33,749 nt of DNA from G020354085 sp964629975 (GCA_964629975.1 CAZVUN010000022.1:1-33749); one strand, 5' to 3'; counted from the stretch's first letter, positions 1-8,932 are shown. Program-made: numbers and translations. The notes: generated from the sequence alone by a model not told the origin.

Positions 1-1
1 G

Positions 2-574
2 CCCGCAGCGGCGCAGGCGCGCGAGGTCCGCAGCGAGCCACCGAGCGCGGCTCCGTCTACGCGCCGCGGCGCTCTGGCGGTGATCTTGAAAGGCGGCAGT
101 TTCACGCTCGATGAGCCGCGCCAGGTCATCGATGGCGTGTCGATGCAGTACGACGAAAAATCCAGCAGCGCCTTCGGCGGCGAGCTCGAGTACCGCGATC
201 GCAGCGGCTTCGCCCTCGGCGGCGAGTTGCTGTACTTCAACCACCCGCTCGCGCCCGTGGGCACGACGCTCGAGAGCGATCAAATGACGTTCGCGTTACT
301 GTTCAATGCCAAGTACTACCTGGGCATTGCCGATGTCGTGTATCCGTACATCGGCGCTGGTTTCGGTTCAGCGGCCACCTCCTTCGACGGCAGCATTACT
401 GGCAACACCGTGGGATTGGCCGGGCAGTTGATGGCGGGCATCGAGCTGCGCCTCGGCAGTGTCGGCATCTACGCTGAGTACAAAAAGCTCAGCTCGACCA
501 CCGAGGACTCTGCCGGGCAGGAGGTGGACGTGAGCGGCAGCGGTGTATTCGTCGGCGTGAGCGTGGGCTTCTAG
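2..574 (+). CDS. Outer-membrane beta-barrel protein, 5' truncated
   Basis: The frame is open to the left edge, so the true start lies outside the window. A GTG at position 80 is possible, but the codons before it read PAAAQAREVRSEP. That looks like the end of a signal peptide (AQA cleavage) followed by the mature N-terminus. The rest alternates short polar and aromatic strands with glycines (GGELEY, GGELLY, YPYIGAGFG, GIELRLGSVGIYAEYK) and ends in GVFVGVSVGF with a C-terminal Phe. This is the usual signature of a small OmpW/OmpA-like eight-stranded barrel inserted by the Bam machinery. The ligand or role is unknown. It converges on the acyltransferase gene with an 18-bp gap. Confidence 0.7.
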   Translation, partial: PAAAQAREVRSEPPSAAPSTRRGALAVILKGGSFTLDEPRQVIDGVSMQYDEKSSSAFGGELEYRDRSGFALGGELLYFNHPLAPVGTTLESDQMTFALLFNAKYYLGIADVVYPYIGAGFGSAATSFDGSITGNTVGLAGQLMAGIELRLGSVGIYAEYKKLSSTTEDSAGQEVDVSGSGVFVGVSVGF

Positions 575-592
575 CGGCGGCCGTACCTGCGC

Positions 593-1480
593 TCAATCGT
601 CGTAGTACGACGCCGCATGGTGCGGGCGCACGCGGAAGCGCTTGTACACCCACTGGTATTGCTCCGGGCAGCTGCGCACGCAACGCTCGAGCATCGCGTT
701 CACCGCCCTGACCGAGGCCTCGATGTCCTCGCCGCCGATCGCCTCGGGGCCGCGCAGGAAATGCAGGTGGTAGCCCTCACCGCGCGGCAGGCGCTCGGCG
801 TACACGAAGAACACCGGCGCACCGGACTTGGCCGCCAGGCGCGAGAGCAGTGTCATGGTGAAGGCCGGTATGCCGAAGAACGGCGCGAACACGCCGCTGG
901 CGGGATCGGCCGGCACCTGATCGGGCAGGATGCCGACCAGCTCGCCGCGCTGCAGCGCCTTGTACAGCGCGCGCACCCCCGGTCGCTCGGCGGCCACGAG
1001 CTTGGCGCCGAAGCGCTCGCGTCCGTGCCGCATGATCTCGCCCATCGCCGACAGCGGCGGGCTGCGGTAGAGCGAGGTCATGGGCGCATAGATCGACGCA
1101 TACAGCCCGACCAGTTCCCAGGCGCCCAGGTGCGGTGCGGCGATGATCACGCCCTTGCCCTGCGACAGCGCACGGTTGAAGTCATCCGCACCGCTCATCT
1201 GGCACACCAGTCTCAGCAGCTCGGCGCGTCCGCACGACCACAGCAGCGCGACCTCGGCCGCGCCCTTGCTGTATTCGATCAGGCTGGCGCGCACCAGCTG
1301 CGCGCGCTGCTCGGCGCGTAGCCCGGGAAAGCACAGTCCGATGTTCACCTCGGCCGTGCGGCGGCGGCGATTCGGGACAACCGCGACCAGCGTGCCGATG
1401 GCGCTGCCGAGCGCGTGCGTCACGCGCAGCGGCAGGGCGGCGAACAACCGGAACAGCAGCTTGACGACCAAGGCTTTCAT
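593..1480 (-). CDS. LpxL/HtrB-family lysophospholipid/lipid A acyltransferase
   Basis: A 295-aa protein of the LpxL/LpxM/HtrB family, inner-membrane enzymes that add secondary acyl chains to lipid A (some members acylate other lipids). The N-terminus (residues 1-36) is hydrophobic and basic, as expected for a membrane anchor. The catalytic HX4E motif is present as HLGAWE (H117, E122). A later GILPDQVP segment and FFGIPAFT match the substrate-binding part of the family. Length is typical (about 300 aa). It could act on lipid A or on an ornithine- or aryl-lipid, since the sequence alone does not separate LpxL from its paralogues. It is divergent from the cupin gene at 1562. Confidence 0.88.
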   Translation of the reverse strand: MKALVVKLLFRLFAALPLRVTHALGSAIGTLVAVVPNRRRRTAEVNIGLCFPGLRAEQRAQLVRASLIEYSKGAAEVALLWSCGRAELLRLVCQMSGADDFNRALSQGKGVIIAAPHLGAWELVGLYASIYAPMTSLYRSPPLSAMGEIMRHGRERFGAKLVAAERPGVRALYKALQRGELVGILPDQVPADPASGVFAPFFGIPAFTMTLLSRLAAKSGAPVFFVYAERLPRGEGYHLHFLRGPEAIGGEDIEASVRAVNAMLERCVRSCPEQYQWVYKRFRVRPHHAASYYDD

Positions 1481-1549
1481 GCGGGAAGGGCGGCGAGTGT
1501 ACCACGCCGGCCATGTCGCTCCGGGGCGCGCCGGGGCGCGGCGCTACGC

Positions 1550-1555
1550 TACAAT
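1550..1555 (+). promoter_or_regulatory. Candidate -10 box for the leaderless WbuC-like gene
   Basis: TACAAT lies 6 bp before the GTG at 1562, so transcription would begin at or next to the start codon. No Shine-Dalgarno sequence lies before the GTG. No good -35 box was seen. Confidence 0.4.
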
Positions 1556-1561
1556 CGCGGC

Positions 1562-2053
1562 GTGAAACTGATTACCCACGAGCTGCTGCGCGGCCTGAGC
1601 GCGCAGGCCGCGGCCGCACCGCGCCGGCGCATGAATCACAATCTGCATTCGGACCTCGCCGACCCGGTGCAGCGCCTGTGTAACGCCTTCGAGCCAGGCA
1701 CCTATGTGCGAGCGCACCGCCATGCGCAGGCCGATCGCTGGGAGCTGTTCGTGGTGTTGAGCGGCGCGGCCGTGGTGCTGGTGTTCGACGAGCGCGGCAC
1801 GGTGCGCAGCCGCGTGCTGCTCACCGCCGCCGGACCCACCTACGGCATCGAGCTGCCGGCCGGCTGCTGGCACGCCCTGGCCGCGCTCGCCACCGGCACG
1901 GTGCTGTTCGAGGTCAAGCCCGGCCCGTACGAGGCGCTCAGCGACAAGGACTTCGCGCCCTGGGCGCCGCCGGAAGGTGACGCGGCGTGCGCGCGCTTCG
2001 AGCAGTGGTACCGCGCCGCGCGCGTCGGCGACCGGCCGCCGCCCTATCCCTAG
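1562..2053 (+). CDS. WbuC-family cupin metalloprotein
   Basis: A 163-aa protein with the WbuC pattern: an N-terminal helical segment with RMNHNLHSDLADPVQRLCNA, then the cupin core with RAHRHAQADRWELFVVLSG. The histidine pair and Glu are the usual cupin metal ligands, followed by a second cupin motif near PAGCWHALAAL. WbuC proteins often sit near lipopolysaccharide or O-antigen genes, but their reaction is not established. Here the neighbour is an LpxL-type acyltransferase, which fits an envelope role by association only. GTG 1562 is chosen because upstream codons in the frame run back into the acyltransferase gene and a TACAAT lies 6 bp before the GTG. No RBS is seen. Confidence 0.75.
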   Translation: MKLITHELLRGLSAQAAAAPRRRMNHNLHSDLADPVQRLCNAFEPGTYVRAHRHAQADRWELFVVLSGAAVVLVFDERGTVRSRVLLTAAGPTYGIELPAGCWHALAALATGTVLFEVKPGPYEALSDKDFAPWAPPEGDAACARFEQWYRAARVGDRPPPYP

Positions 2054-2057
2054 GCCG

Positions 2058-2076
2058 GCGGCCGCCTTACGGCCGC
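2058..2076. other. GC-rich inverted repeat between convergent genes
   Basis: GCGGCCG and CGGCCGC form a perfect 7-bp stem with a 5-nt loop between the cupin stop codon and the stop codon of the lipoprotein gene, overlapping the end of the latter. It has no T-tract on either strand. It could slow or end transcription from both sides, but this is weak as an intrinsic terminator. Confidence 0.3.
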
Positions 2077-2657
2077 GGCGCGCCGATCTGCAACGTCAGC
2101 ACCTCGCCGAGTGCGGCACGTATCTGCTGGATGCTGAGATGCTCGGCGTAGCGCGTGCCGGGATACGCCCAGTGCCCGCAGCCCAGCCGAAACACCTGCG
2201 GCTGGCGATCGCTCGCAAGGTAGAGGTAGGTCGCGTAGGTGCGCACGGATGCACCGTCGTCCATGTCGCCGACCCGTATGCCGATCGAGGCGGCGGCGGT
2301 CTGCCAGCGGCCCCACTGCACCATGTGCACGACCTCCTGCACGACGCGCGTGACGATGAACTCATCCGGGTTCACTGTCTGCTCGCGGTCGCGACGGTCG
2401 CGCACCTCGAACTTGCAGTGCGGATAATAGGCGTTGACCTGCACCCACGGCACGACCTTGCCGTTCTGGATGTACACCGCCACCTGCTCGGGCGCGATCA
2501 CCAGCGCCTGCCGCAGCGCCACACGCGCGCCGGCCGGGACGGCATAGTAGGGCGAGTTCTCATCGCCCGGGTGGCGTGCGCTGCTGCACGCCGCCAACAG
2601 CGCGGCCGCCCCCAGCGCGGCGAGCGAGACCCGAAGCGAACGCGTAGCTGCCGTCAT
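2067..2657 (-). CDS. Predicted lipoprotein of unknown function
   Basis: A 196-aa protein with a lipoprotein signal: basic start MTAATRSLRV, hydrophobic stretch, and lipobox LLAAC with C24 as the lipidation site. The mature part contains VALRQALVIAPEQVAVYIQNGKV and YYPHCKFEVRDR, and ends in IQQIRAALGEVLTLQIG. I know no defined function. Its likely location is the inner leaflet of the outer membrane. The ATG at 2657 overlaps the stop of the upstream nucleotidase (ATGA), so the two are translationally coupled. The open frame extends upstream to 3533, but that part is antisense or shadow sequence and lacks the signal peptide. Confidence 0.78.
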   Translation of the reverse strand: MTAATRSLRVSLAALGAAALLAACSSARHPGDENSPYYAVPAGARVALRQALVIAPEQVAVYIQNGKVVPWVQVNAYYPHCKFEVRDRRDREQTVNPDEFIVTRVVQEVVHMVQWGRWQTAAASIGIRVGDMDDGASVRTYATYLYLASDRQPQVFRLGCGHWAYPGTRYAEHLSIQQIRAALGEVLTLQIGAPRP

Positions 2658-3304
2658 GGCATGATCTCCGTGAAACTGCGGATCGCCGCAAAGTCCGCCA
2701 CGTCCTTCTCCGGCTGCCGGGAATCGGGCTGGCGCACCGCGAGCAGGTGCGCAATGCCGTAGCTGCGCGCGGCGCGCAACACCGGCAGGCTGTCGTCCAC
2801 CAGCAGCGCGCGCTCCTTGTCGAACGGATGCGCCGCCTGCAGCCGGTGCCAGAACCCGGCGTGCTCCTTCGGCAGGCGCAGGTCGTGCGCGCACACCACC
2901 GTGTCGAAGTGACCGCCGAGCTGGGTGCGGCGGAACTTGAGGTCGATCGCCTTGCCGTGCGCATTGGTGACGAGCACGATGCGCTTCTTGAGTGCGCGCA
3001 CCGCGTGCAGGAACTCGAGCACGTACGGGTGCACGGCGATCAGGTGATCGACCTCCTCCTTGAGCAACGGAATGTCGAGGCCGAGCTCGCGCGTCCAGTA
3101 ATCGACGCAGTACCAGTCGAGCGTGCCCTCGGCGCGCTTGTAGCGCGCCAGCAGCTCCTGGCGCGCGTCCTCGTAGCCGAGTCCCTTGGCCTCGGCGTAG
3201 CGGCGCGGCACGTGCTCGAGCCAGAAATGGTTGTCGTAGTGCAGGTCGAGCAGCGTGCCGTCCATGTCGAGCAGCAGTGTGTCGATCCGGTTCCAGGCAA
3301 TCAT
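2654..3304 (-). CDS. yrfG: GMP/IMP nucleotidase YrfG (HAD hydrolase)
   Basis: A 216-aa HAD-superfamily phosphatase of the YrfG type, which dephosphorylates IMP and GMP to nucleosides in the cytoplasm. HAD motif I is LLLDMDGTLLDL (nucleophile D13, acid/base D15), motif II is LVTNAHGKAID, and motif IV is ALLVDDSLPVL. The family-typical HYDNHFWLEHVPRRYAE follows motif I and is the reason for choosing this subfamily. Length matches the family (about 220 aa). The start codon at 3304 has a TATAAT-like -10 box about 33 bp upstream. The lipoprotein gene follows with an ATGA overlap. The sulfurtransferase gene is divergent. Confidence 0.88.
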   Translation of the reverse strand: MIAWNRIDTLLLDMDGTLLDLHYDNHFWLEHVPRRYAEAKGLGYEDARQELLARYKRAEGTLDWYCVDYWTRELGLDIPLLKEEVDHLIAVHPYVLEFLHAVRALKKRIVLVTNAHGKAIDLKFRRTQLGGHFDTVVCAHDLRLPKEHAGFWHRLQAAHPFDKERALLVDDSLPVLRAARSYGIAHLLAVRQPDSRQPEKDVADFAAIRSFTEIMP

Positions 3305-3336
3305 CGCGCGCTGAACTATAGTGTGGGGGCACGGTC

Positions 3337-3342
3337 ATTATA
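3337..3342 (-). promoter_or_regulatory. Candidate -10 box upstream of yrfG
   Basis: The minus strand reads TATAAT here, a perfect sigma-70 -10 hexamer 33 bp before the yrfG start. A matching -35 box is not clear. The surrounding 72-bp divergent gap is relatively AT-rich for this window. Confidence 0.45.
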
Positions 3343-3376
3343 TCGGCACTTGCCCCTGGCTTATCCCGGAGTTCCC

Positions 3377-4321
3377 ATGTCGTTGAGAAGTTTCCTGTTT
3401 GTGGCGTTTTGTGCGCTCGCCGCCCACGCCGGTACGGCCGCGGCGGTGTCGCCGCTGGTCGAGGGTCGCTGGCTGGAGAAGCACCTCGCCGATCCGCGCA
3501 TCGTGATCGTCGACATGAGCGACGACGATGCACAGTACCAGCGCTTCCACCTGCCGGGCGCCGTGCGCCGGCCCTACGAGGCGCTGCTCGCGCAGCGACC
3601 CGTGCCCGCCGCCACGCCGCCGGGCGCGGGCGAGGGCGCCAAGGGGCCGGCCGTGTCGAGCATCCCGGTGCGGCTCGACGACGCCGAGCTCGCCAGGCTG
3701 CTCGGCAGCCGCGGCATCACGCGCGACAAGTACGTCGTGATCTACGACGACGTCGGCGGGCTCAACGCCGCGCGCCTGTATTGGGAGCTGGAACGCATCG
3801 GCCACCCCAAGGTGTCGGTGCTGGAAGGCGGTCTGGTCAAGTGGATCCTGCAGGGTCGCAAGGTGGTGAACAATGCGCCGGCACCGCAGGCCGTCGTGTA
3901 CGAGCCGGGCACGGAAGGTCGCGCCAACGAGGCGAGCCTCGAGGAGGTGCGCGCTGCCATCATCAAGCGCGATGCGCTGCTGCTCGATGTGCGAACGCGC
4001 GAGGAGTATGTCGGCGATCCCAGGCAGGCGCGCACCGGCCATGTGCCGGGCGCGAGGCTCTGGCCGTGGGAGCAGGCCGTCGACAGCGCCAACGGTTTCG
4101 TGCGTGCCGAGGAGGCCGCGCTCAAACAGTCGCTCGCCGCGGTCGGGGCGCGCGACCGCAAGGCACCGATCATCGCCTATTGCCGTTCCGGCCATCGCGC
4201 GGCGCACACCTATCTCGTGCTGCGCAGCCTCGGCTTCGAGAACGTGCGGGTGTACGCCAATTCCATGAATGAGTACGCGCTCGCGCCCGAGCTGCCGCTC
4301 AAGCAGGGTCCGCGCCCATGA
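3377..4321 (+). CDS. Secreted tandem-rhodanese sulfurtransferase
   Basis: A 314-aa protein with an N-terminal signal peptide (MSLRSFLFVAFCALAAHAG, probable AxA cleavage near residue 23) and two rhodanese domains, about 25-165 and 185-305. The first domain is catalytically silent. The second carries the active-site loop CRSGHR with the nucleophile C269. Rhodaneses move sulfane sulfur from thiosulfate or mercaptopyruvate to an acceptor. The CRxGxR loop is closer to thiosulfate:cyanide sulfurtransferases than to mercaptopyruvate enzymes (CGxGVT). The likely location is the periplasm. A GGAG lies about 7 bp before ATG 3377. A small unknown gene follows with an ATGA overlap. Confidence 0.87.
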   Translation: MSLRSFLFVAFCALAAHAGTAAAVSPLVEGRWLEKHLADPRIVIVDMSDDDAQYQRFHLPGAVRRPYEALLAQRPVPAATPPGAGEGAKGPAVSSIPVRLDDAELARLLGSRGITRDKYVVIYDDVGGLNAARLYWELERIGHPKVSVLEGGLVKWILQGRKVVNNAPAPQAVVYEPGTEGRANEASLEEVRAAIIKRDALLLDVRTREEYVGDPRQARTGHVPGARLWPWEQAVDSANGFVRAEEAALKQSLAAVGARDRKAPIIAYCRSGHRAAHTYLVLRSLGFENVRVYANSMNEYALAPELPLKQGPRP

Positions 4322-4794
4322 GCGCGGCGTGGATACCCTGGCGCCGCCGCGCCCGTGGCGGGCGGGATCGGCCGCGAGCTGGCGCGCCACACGACGGCGT
4401 GCAGCACATTGCCTGGCGCGGCCCGGCGTCTGCCTCCGAAGGCGCTCACGCCGGGCGCCGCTCGCTCGAGGTGCGCCTCACCCCGCGCGCCAGGACCGCG
4501 TTGGCGGCGCTGCCAACGGCGCTCGACATCGAACTCGAGCTCTACTTCAGCTGCCTGATCCGCAAGCGTGTGAACCTGCAGGCCGCCCCGCACGCCGATG
4601 CCGCGGCCATCGGCAAGCTGAGCGAGCAGGTGAGCGTGAGCTTTCGCCCGGTCATGACCCGGGCCTGCGCGGTGAACGCAGTCGACCACCCGGATCTCGC
4701 GGCCATGCCGCTCGTCAACGCCGCGGCGTTCACGCCGCGGTGGCTCACGCTCGACCACGTGCACGGCGCGTGGCGCGGAGAATTCGGCTGGTGA
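4318..4794 (+). CDS. Hypothetical protein coupled to sulfurtransferase
   Basis: A 158-aa product I do not recognise. The ATG overlaps the sulfurtransferase stop (ATGA), which supports the start and suggests translational coupling. The first 45 residues are rich in Arg, Ala and Gly and probably disordered. The rest looks structured (RSLEVRLTPRARTALAALP, LYFSCLIRKRVNL, VSVSFRPVMTRAC) and ends in AWRGEFGW. There is no signal peptide or membrane segment. Two cysteines (in FSCLI and TRACA) could be relevant to a sulfur-handling partner, but that is a guess. Confidence 0.6.
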   Translation: MSAAWIPWRRRARGGRDRPRAGAPHDGVQHIAWRGPASASEGAHAGRRSLEVRLTPRARTALAALPTALDIELELYFSCLIRKRVNLQAAPHADAAAIGKLSEQVSVSFRPVMTRACAVNAVDHPDLAAMPLVNAAAFTPRWLTLDHVHGAWRGEFGW

Positions 4795-4795
4795 G

Positions 4796-5140
4796 CTAGT
4801 CGCCGAGCCAGGCGCTGGCATCCGCCAGGCTGTCGAAGGTTTCGATCTCGGCGTCGGTGAATGCCGTCGCCAGCCACCCGGTCCAGCCGTGCCACTGGCT
4901 GTCGGCCACGACCGCGATCTTCTGGAAGTCGTGGGCGTGCGCCTTGGTGAACTTGAGGTCCTCCCACGCCACATCGAGCGTGAACCCGGCCATGTTGCTC
5001 AAGTCGAGCAACAGCTTGACCTTCGGCTTGCTCTTGAGCTCGGTGGTGACGGCGCGCTCGAACTCGCGGTAGTCCGCGAGCGTGAGCTGCGCATACACCG
5101 TGGCCTTGATGAGATCCCGGTCCTCTTCGATGACGATCAT
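4796..5140 (-). CDS. SpoIIAA-like STAS/SEC14-type protein
   Basis: A 114-aa protein of the SpoIIAA-like family (DUF3478/STAS-SEC14 fold). It starts with a beta strand (MIVIEEDRDLIKATVYAQLT), then LADYREFERAV, then KVKLLLDLSNMAGF, DVAWEDLKF, and a C-terminal FDSLADASAWL. Family members are small cytoplasmic proteins of unclear role, possibly lipid-binding. It does not carry the phosphorylatable Ser context of true SpoIIAA anti-anti-sigma factors. The stop lies 1 bp from the end of the convergent upstream gene, and the gene is divergent from cysQ. Confidence 0.78.
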   Translation of the reverse strand: MIVIEEDRDLIKATVYAQLTLADYREFERAVTTELKSKPKVKLLLDLSNMAGFTLDVAWEDLKFTKAHAHDFQKIAVVADSQWHGWTGWLATAFTDAEIETFDSLADASAWLGD

Positions 5141-5180
5141 GCTGCCTCTCCCCGCGTGGCCCTGCGCCGCGCCCGCGGAC

Positions 5181-5186
5181 TACAAT
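5181..5186 (+). promoter_or_regulatory. Candidate -10 box upstream of cysQ
   Basis: TACAAT occurs about 56 bp before the cysQ ATG, in the same short context as the box at 1550. No convincing -35 hexamer is present. Confidence 0.33.
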
Positions 5187-5242
5187 GGTCGCGCGCCAGC
5201 GGCTGCCCCAGCCATGCTGCGTCGATGCCCGGGAGGCCTGCC

Positions 5243-6055
<813 letters not shown>

Positions 6056-6062
6056 CTCGTGA

Positions 6063-6683
6063 TCAGCGCGCCGGCTGACCGAGCGCGACCTCCTCGGCGC
6101 GTGCGCCGGCCGGCAGCGAGTGGGCGATGCCCTTGTGGCAGTCGATGCAGGTCTTGCCCTGCTCGAAGCCGCTCTGGTGCAGCGCCGCGGCGCGCCGTCC
6201 CTGCACGCCGTAGTCCATGGAGCGGAAGTCGTGGCAGTTGCGGCATTCGCGCGAGTCGGTTTCCTTCATGGTCTTCCACACGCTCTGCGCCAGTTCCAGG
6301 CGCTTGGCCTCGAACTTCTCCTTGGTGTTGATCGAGCCCAGCACCTTGTGGAACACCTCGTTGCTGGCGCGCACCTTGCGCGCGAGCTTGTGGATGTAGT
6401 CCTTGGGCACGTGGCAGTCCGAGCACACCGCGCGCACGCCGGTGCGGTTCGAATAGTGGATGGTATGGCGGTATTCCTCGTAGACGTTCTCTTGCATTTC
6501 GTGGCAGCCGATGCAGAACGTCTCGGTGTTGGTCGCCTCGAGCACGGTGTTGAAGCCGCCCCAGAAGATGATGCCGCCGACGAAGCCTGCGGCGAGCAGG
6601 CCGCCGAGCGACCAGGTGGTGCTCGGTCTTCTCAGTATCGCCCACCACTGCTTCAGGCGGCTGGTCTGTTGCTTGTTTGCCAT
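6063..6683 (-). CDS. napC: Tetraheme quinol dehydrogenase NapC
   Basis: A 206-aa NapC/NirT-family cytochrome. An N-terminal membrane anchor (about residues 25-43) precedes a periplasmic domain with four CXXCH heme motifs: CIGCH 57-61, CSDCH 87-91, CRNCH 147-151 and CIDCH 179-183. NapC takes electrons from the quinol pool and passes them to NapB and NapA. It is the last gene of the operon, 42 bp after napB. The order and neighbours rule for NapC over NirT or TorC. Maturation needs the Ccm system, which is not in this window. Confidence 0.96.
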   Translation of the reverse strand: MANKQQTSRLKQWWAILRRPSTTWSLGGLLAAGFVGGIIFWGGFNTVLEATNTETFCIGCHEMQENVYEEYRHTIHYSNRTGVRAVCSDCHVPKDYIHKLARKVRASNEVFHKVLGSINTKEKFEAKRLELAQSVWKTMKETDSRECRNCHDFRSMDYGVQGRRAAALHQSGFEQGKTCIDCHKGIAHSLPAGARAEEVALGQPAR

Positions 6684-6725
6684 GACGATCGATCCTCGTG
6701 GATAGCGTTGCCGGGCGTGAGCGCG

Positions 6726-7184
6726 TCAGCGCTTCTGGCGCACCGCCTCGACCGGCTTGAAGTTGTTCTGCACCAGCGGCTTGGCGTCGGTCTGCGGCAC
6801 GTGGCACTGCACGCAGAAGTAGCGCGCCGGTGACACGTCCGCGAGCTCGGTGCCGGTGGCGCGGTCGCGAAAATGCGTGAGGCTGATCTTGGTGGCGTTG
6901 ACCTGCTTGTAGCGCGACCAGCTGTGGCAATCCATGCACTTGTTGTCGCGCACCGTGATGGCATAGCCGTCGATCTTGTGCGGGATGAGCGGCGGCTGCT
7001 GCACGTAGTCGCGCGGGATCGGGTCGCGGTCGCGCGCCCACGGCGCCATCTCCGCGGCCTTGGCCTCCTGGTTGAGCGGGACATCGCCGCGCAGCGACTT
7101 GACCGTCTCCTGCGCCGCGGCCGCGGTGCACAGGCCGAGCGCCAGCGCCAGCGCCGGCCACAGCTTCGTGAGGATCGTCTTCAT
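6726..7184 (-). CDS. napB: Diheme cytochrome NapB
   Basis: A 152-aa small subunit of periplasmic nitrate reductase. It has a Sec signal peptide (MKTILTKLWPALALALGLCTAAAA) and two heme motifs, CMDCH 83-87 and CVQCH 124-128. The conserved IPHKIDGY segment before the first heme is typical. It forms a periplasmic complex with NapA and takes electrons from NapC. The ATG at 7184 overlaps the stop of napH (ATGA). Confidence 0.96.
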   Translation of the reverse strand: MKTILTKLWPALALALGLCTAAAAQETVKSLRGDVPLNQEAKAAEMAPWARDRDPIPRDYVQQPPLIPHKIDGYAITVRDNKCMDCHSWSRYKQVNATKISLTHFRDRATGTELADVSPARYFCVQCHVPQTDAKPLVQNNFKPVEAVRQKR

Positions 7185-8098
7185 GGGCTTGCCTCCACCT
7201 GGTTACGAAAGCGGGTACCGAACTCGAACACGTTGCGTGAGCACACATCGATGCAGCGGCCGCAGTTGGTGCACTGCGGCGAGAGGATCACGGGGCCTGC
7301 GCCCCGGGCCGCGCCCTTGAGCGCGGGCGGAATCACCTGCGGCTCGGGGCACACGGCGAAACAGTCCATGCAGTCGTTGCACTGCGCGCGGCGCGCGGCG
7401 CGCACGCGCACCGGGCTGACCGTGGCGAGCAGGCTGTAGAAGGCGCCCACCGGGCAGAGGTGTCCGCACCAGCCGCGCCGCGCCACCAGCAAGTCGAAGG
7501 CGAACACCGCCGCGACGATCGCCCAGGCGAATCCCATGCCGAACAGCAGGCCGCGGTGCAGCGTGGTGACCGGGTTGATCAGCTCCCAGGCGATGGTGGT
7601 GGTGAGCGCCGACACGAGCAGCGTCACCGCCAGCACCCCGTAGCGCAGGTTGCGGTTGAGGGCCAAGGTGTTGCTGATAGCGAAGCGCCGGCGTACCCAC
7701 TCGGCGGCGTCGGTCACGAGGTTGACCGGGCACACCCAGGCGCAGTACACCCGCCCCCCGACCAGCAGATAAGAGCCAAGCACGATCGCCCCGCCGAGCA
7801 CGGCGTCGCGCACCGGCCTGTGGCCGGCGAGCAGCGACTGCAGCAGCACGTACGGATCGGTGAGCGGCAGCACACCGAGCGTGACACTCGAGGCGAGCGT
7901 CCCCTTCACGATCCACCAGCCGAGCCACGGCCCGGCGACAAACAGCGCGAGGAACCCGAGCTGGCTGCTGCGCCGCAGGATCAGCCAGCGCTGCGCCCGC
8001 CACCAGCCCTTGGCGGCGACGGCCTCGGCGCCGATGCGCAGCGGCGCAAGGCTGGCGGGCGCTGCGGCCCTCTGCACCTGCCTTGCCAAGGCGCTCAT
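7181..8098 (-). CDS. napH: Ferredoxin-type quinol dehydrogenase subunit NapH
   Basis: A 305-aa integral membrane iron-sulfur protein with four or five hydrophobic spans between about residues 45 and 205. Two C-x3-CP motifs (C119/C123 and C211/C215) are characteristic of NapH/NosR-like proteins. Two ferredoxin-type [4Fe-4S] sites follow: C240-C243-C246-C250 and C276-C279-C282-C286. NapH works with NapG as a second quinol oxidation route that supplies electrons to NapC or NapB. The start overlaps the napG stop. Confidence 0.95.
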   Translation of the reverse strand: MSALARQVQRAAAPASLAPLRIGAEAVAAKGWWRAQRWLILRRSSQLGFLALFVAGPWLGWWIVKGTLASSVTLGVLPLTDPYVLLQSLLAGHRPVRDAVLGGAIVLGSYLLVGGRVYCAWVCPVNLVTDAAEWVRRRFAISNTLALNRNLRYGVLAVTLLVSALTTTIAWELINPVTTLHRGLLFGMGFAWAIVAAVFAFDLLVARRGWCGHLCPVGAFYSLLATVSPVRVRAARRAQCNDCMDCFAVCPEPQVIPPALKGAARGAGPVILSPQCTNCGRCIDVCSRNVFEFGTRFRNQVEASP

Positions 8099-8913
8099 GG
8101 CCGCTTCTCCGGCGCCGGCTCCGGCAGCAGGCCGCGCCCGCCGAATTCATAGCGCGTGCCCTCCGGCAGGCTGTAGCGATGCTCGGGGTCGGGCGGCACC
8201 AGGCTCGCGCCGGCCTTGCGCTTCTCCTCCCAGCCGAGCCGGTAGTGCGCGCCGAGCTCGCCGCGCGCCAGTTGCAGCGGCAGCACCTTGATCGCGGCCT
8301 CCTCCAGCACGCACGCCTTCTCGCACTTGCCGCAGCCGGTGCAGGCGCTGGAGTGCACCGTCGGGATGAACAGCGTGTGGGTGCCGGTGCGCGGGTTGTG
8401 CTGGCGCTCGAGCGTGATGGCCTTGTCGATGCGCGGGCACACGCGGTAGCACACGTCGCAGCGCAGCCCCTGCCAGTTGAGGCAGTTCTCCTGGTCGACC
8501 AGCACCGCGAGCCCCATGCGTGCCTTGCCGATGTCCTTGAGGCTGCGGTCGAGCGCGCCGGTCGGACAGGCCGCGACACAGGGAATGTCCTCGCACATCT
8601 CGCATGGCACGTCGCGCGCGACGAAGTACGGCGTGCCGAGCGCCACCGGCTCGCCGGCCTGCGCGAGGCTGAGCGTCTTGTACGGACAGGCGCGCACGCA
8701 CAGTCCGCAGCGCACGCAGGCGCCGAGGAACTCCTCATCGGCGAGCGCCCCGGGCGGGCGCACGGCATAGGCCGGGCGCGCCGTGCTCTGGCGCGCGTAG
8801 AGCGTGAGCCCCACGCCGAGCACCGCCATGCCGCCGGCAAAGCGCGCCACGTCGGCGAGAAACCGCCGCCGTGTCACGCGCCTGCCGCTGCCTGTGTCGC
8901 CCTGGGCCGCCAT
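8095..8913 (-). CDS. napG: Ferredoxin-type protein NapG
   Basis: A 272-aa periplasmic iron-sulfur protein exported by the Tat route (TRRRFLADV at 14-22 followed by a hydrophobic stretch). Four [4Fe-4S] motifs are visible: C66-C69-C72-C76, C104-C107-C112-C116, a third with C152-C155-C159 plus C144, and C191-C194-C197-C201. NapG pairs with NapH to form the electron-transfer module found in the E. coli-type operon. It follows napA after a 19-bp gap and overlaps napH by 4 bp. Confidence 0.95.
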   Translation of the reverse strand: MAAQGDTGSGRRVTRRRFLADVARFAGGMAVLGVGLTLYARQSTARPAYAVRPPGALADEEFLGACVRCGLCVRACPYKTLSLAQAGEPVALGTPYFVARDVPCEMCEDIPCVAACPTGALDRSLKDIGKARMGLAVLVDQENCLNWQGLRCDVCYRVCPRIDKAITLERQHNPRTGTHTLFIPTVHSSACTGCGKCEKACVLEEAAIKVLPLQLARGELGAHYRLGWEEKRKAGASLVPPDPEHRYSLPEGTRYEFGGRGLLPEPAPEKRP

Positions 8914-8932
8914 GTGCGCTGCGCCCTGCGTC

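Noticed and set aside
6063..6683. The tetraheme cytochrome considered as NirT or TorC
   Set aside because: The gene sits at the end of a complete nap operon and has only four heme motifs and the NapC length.
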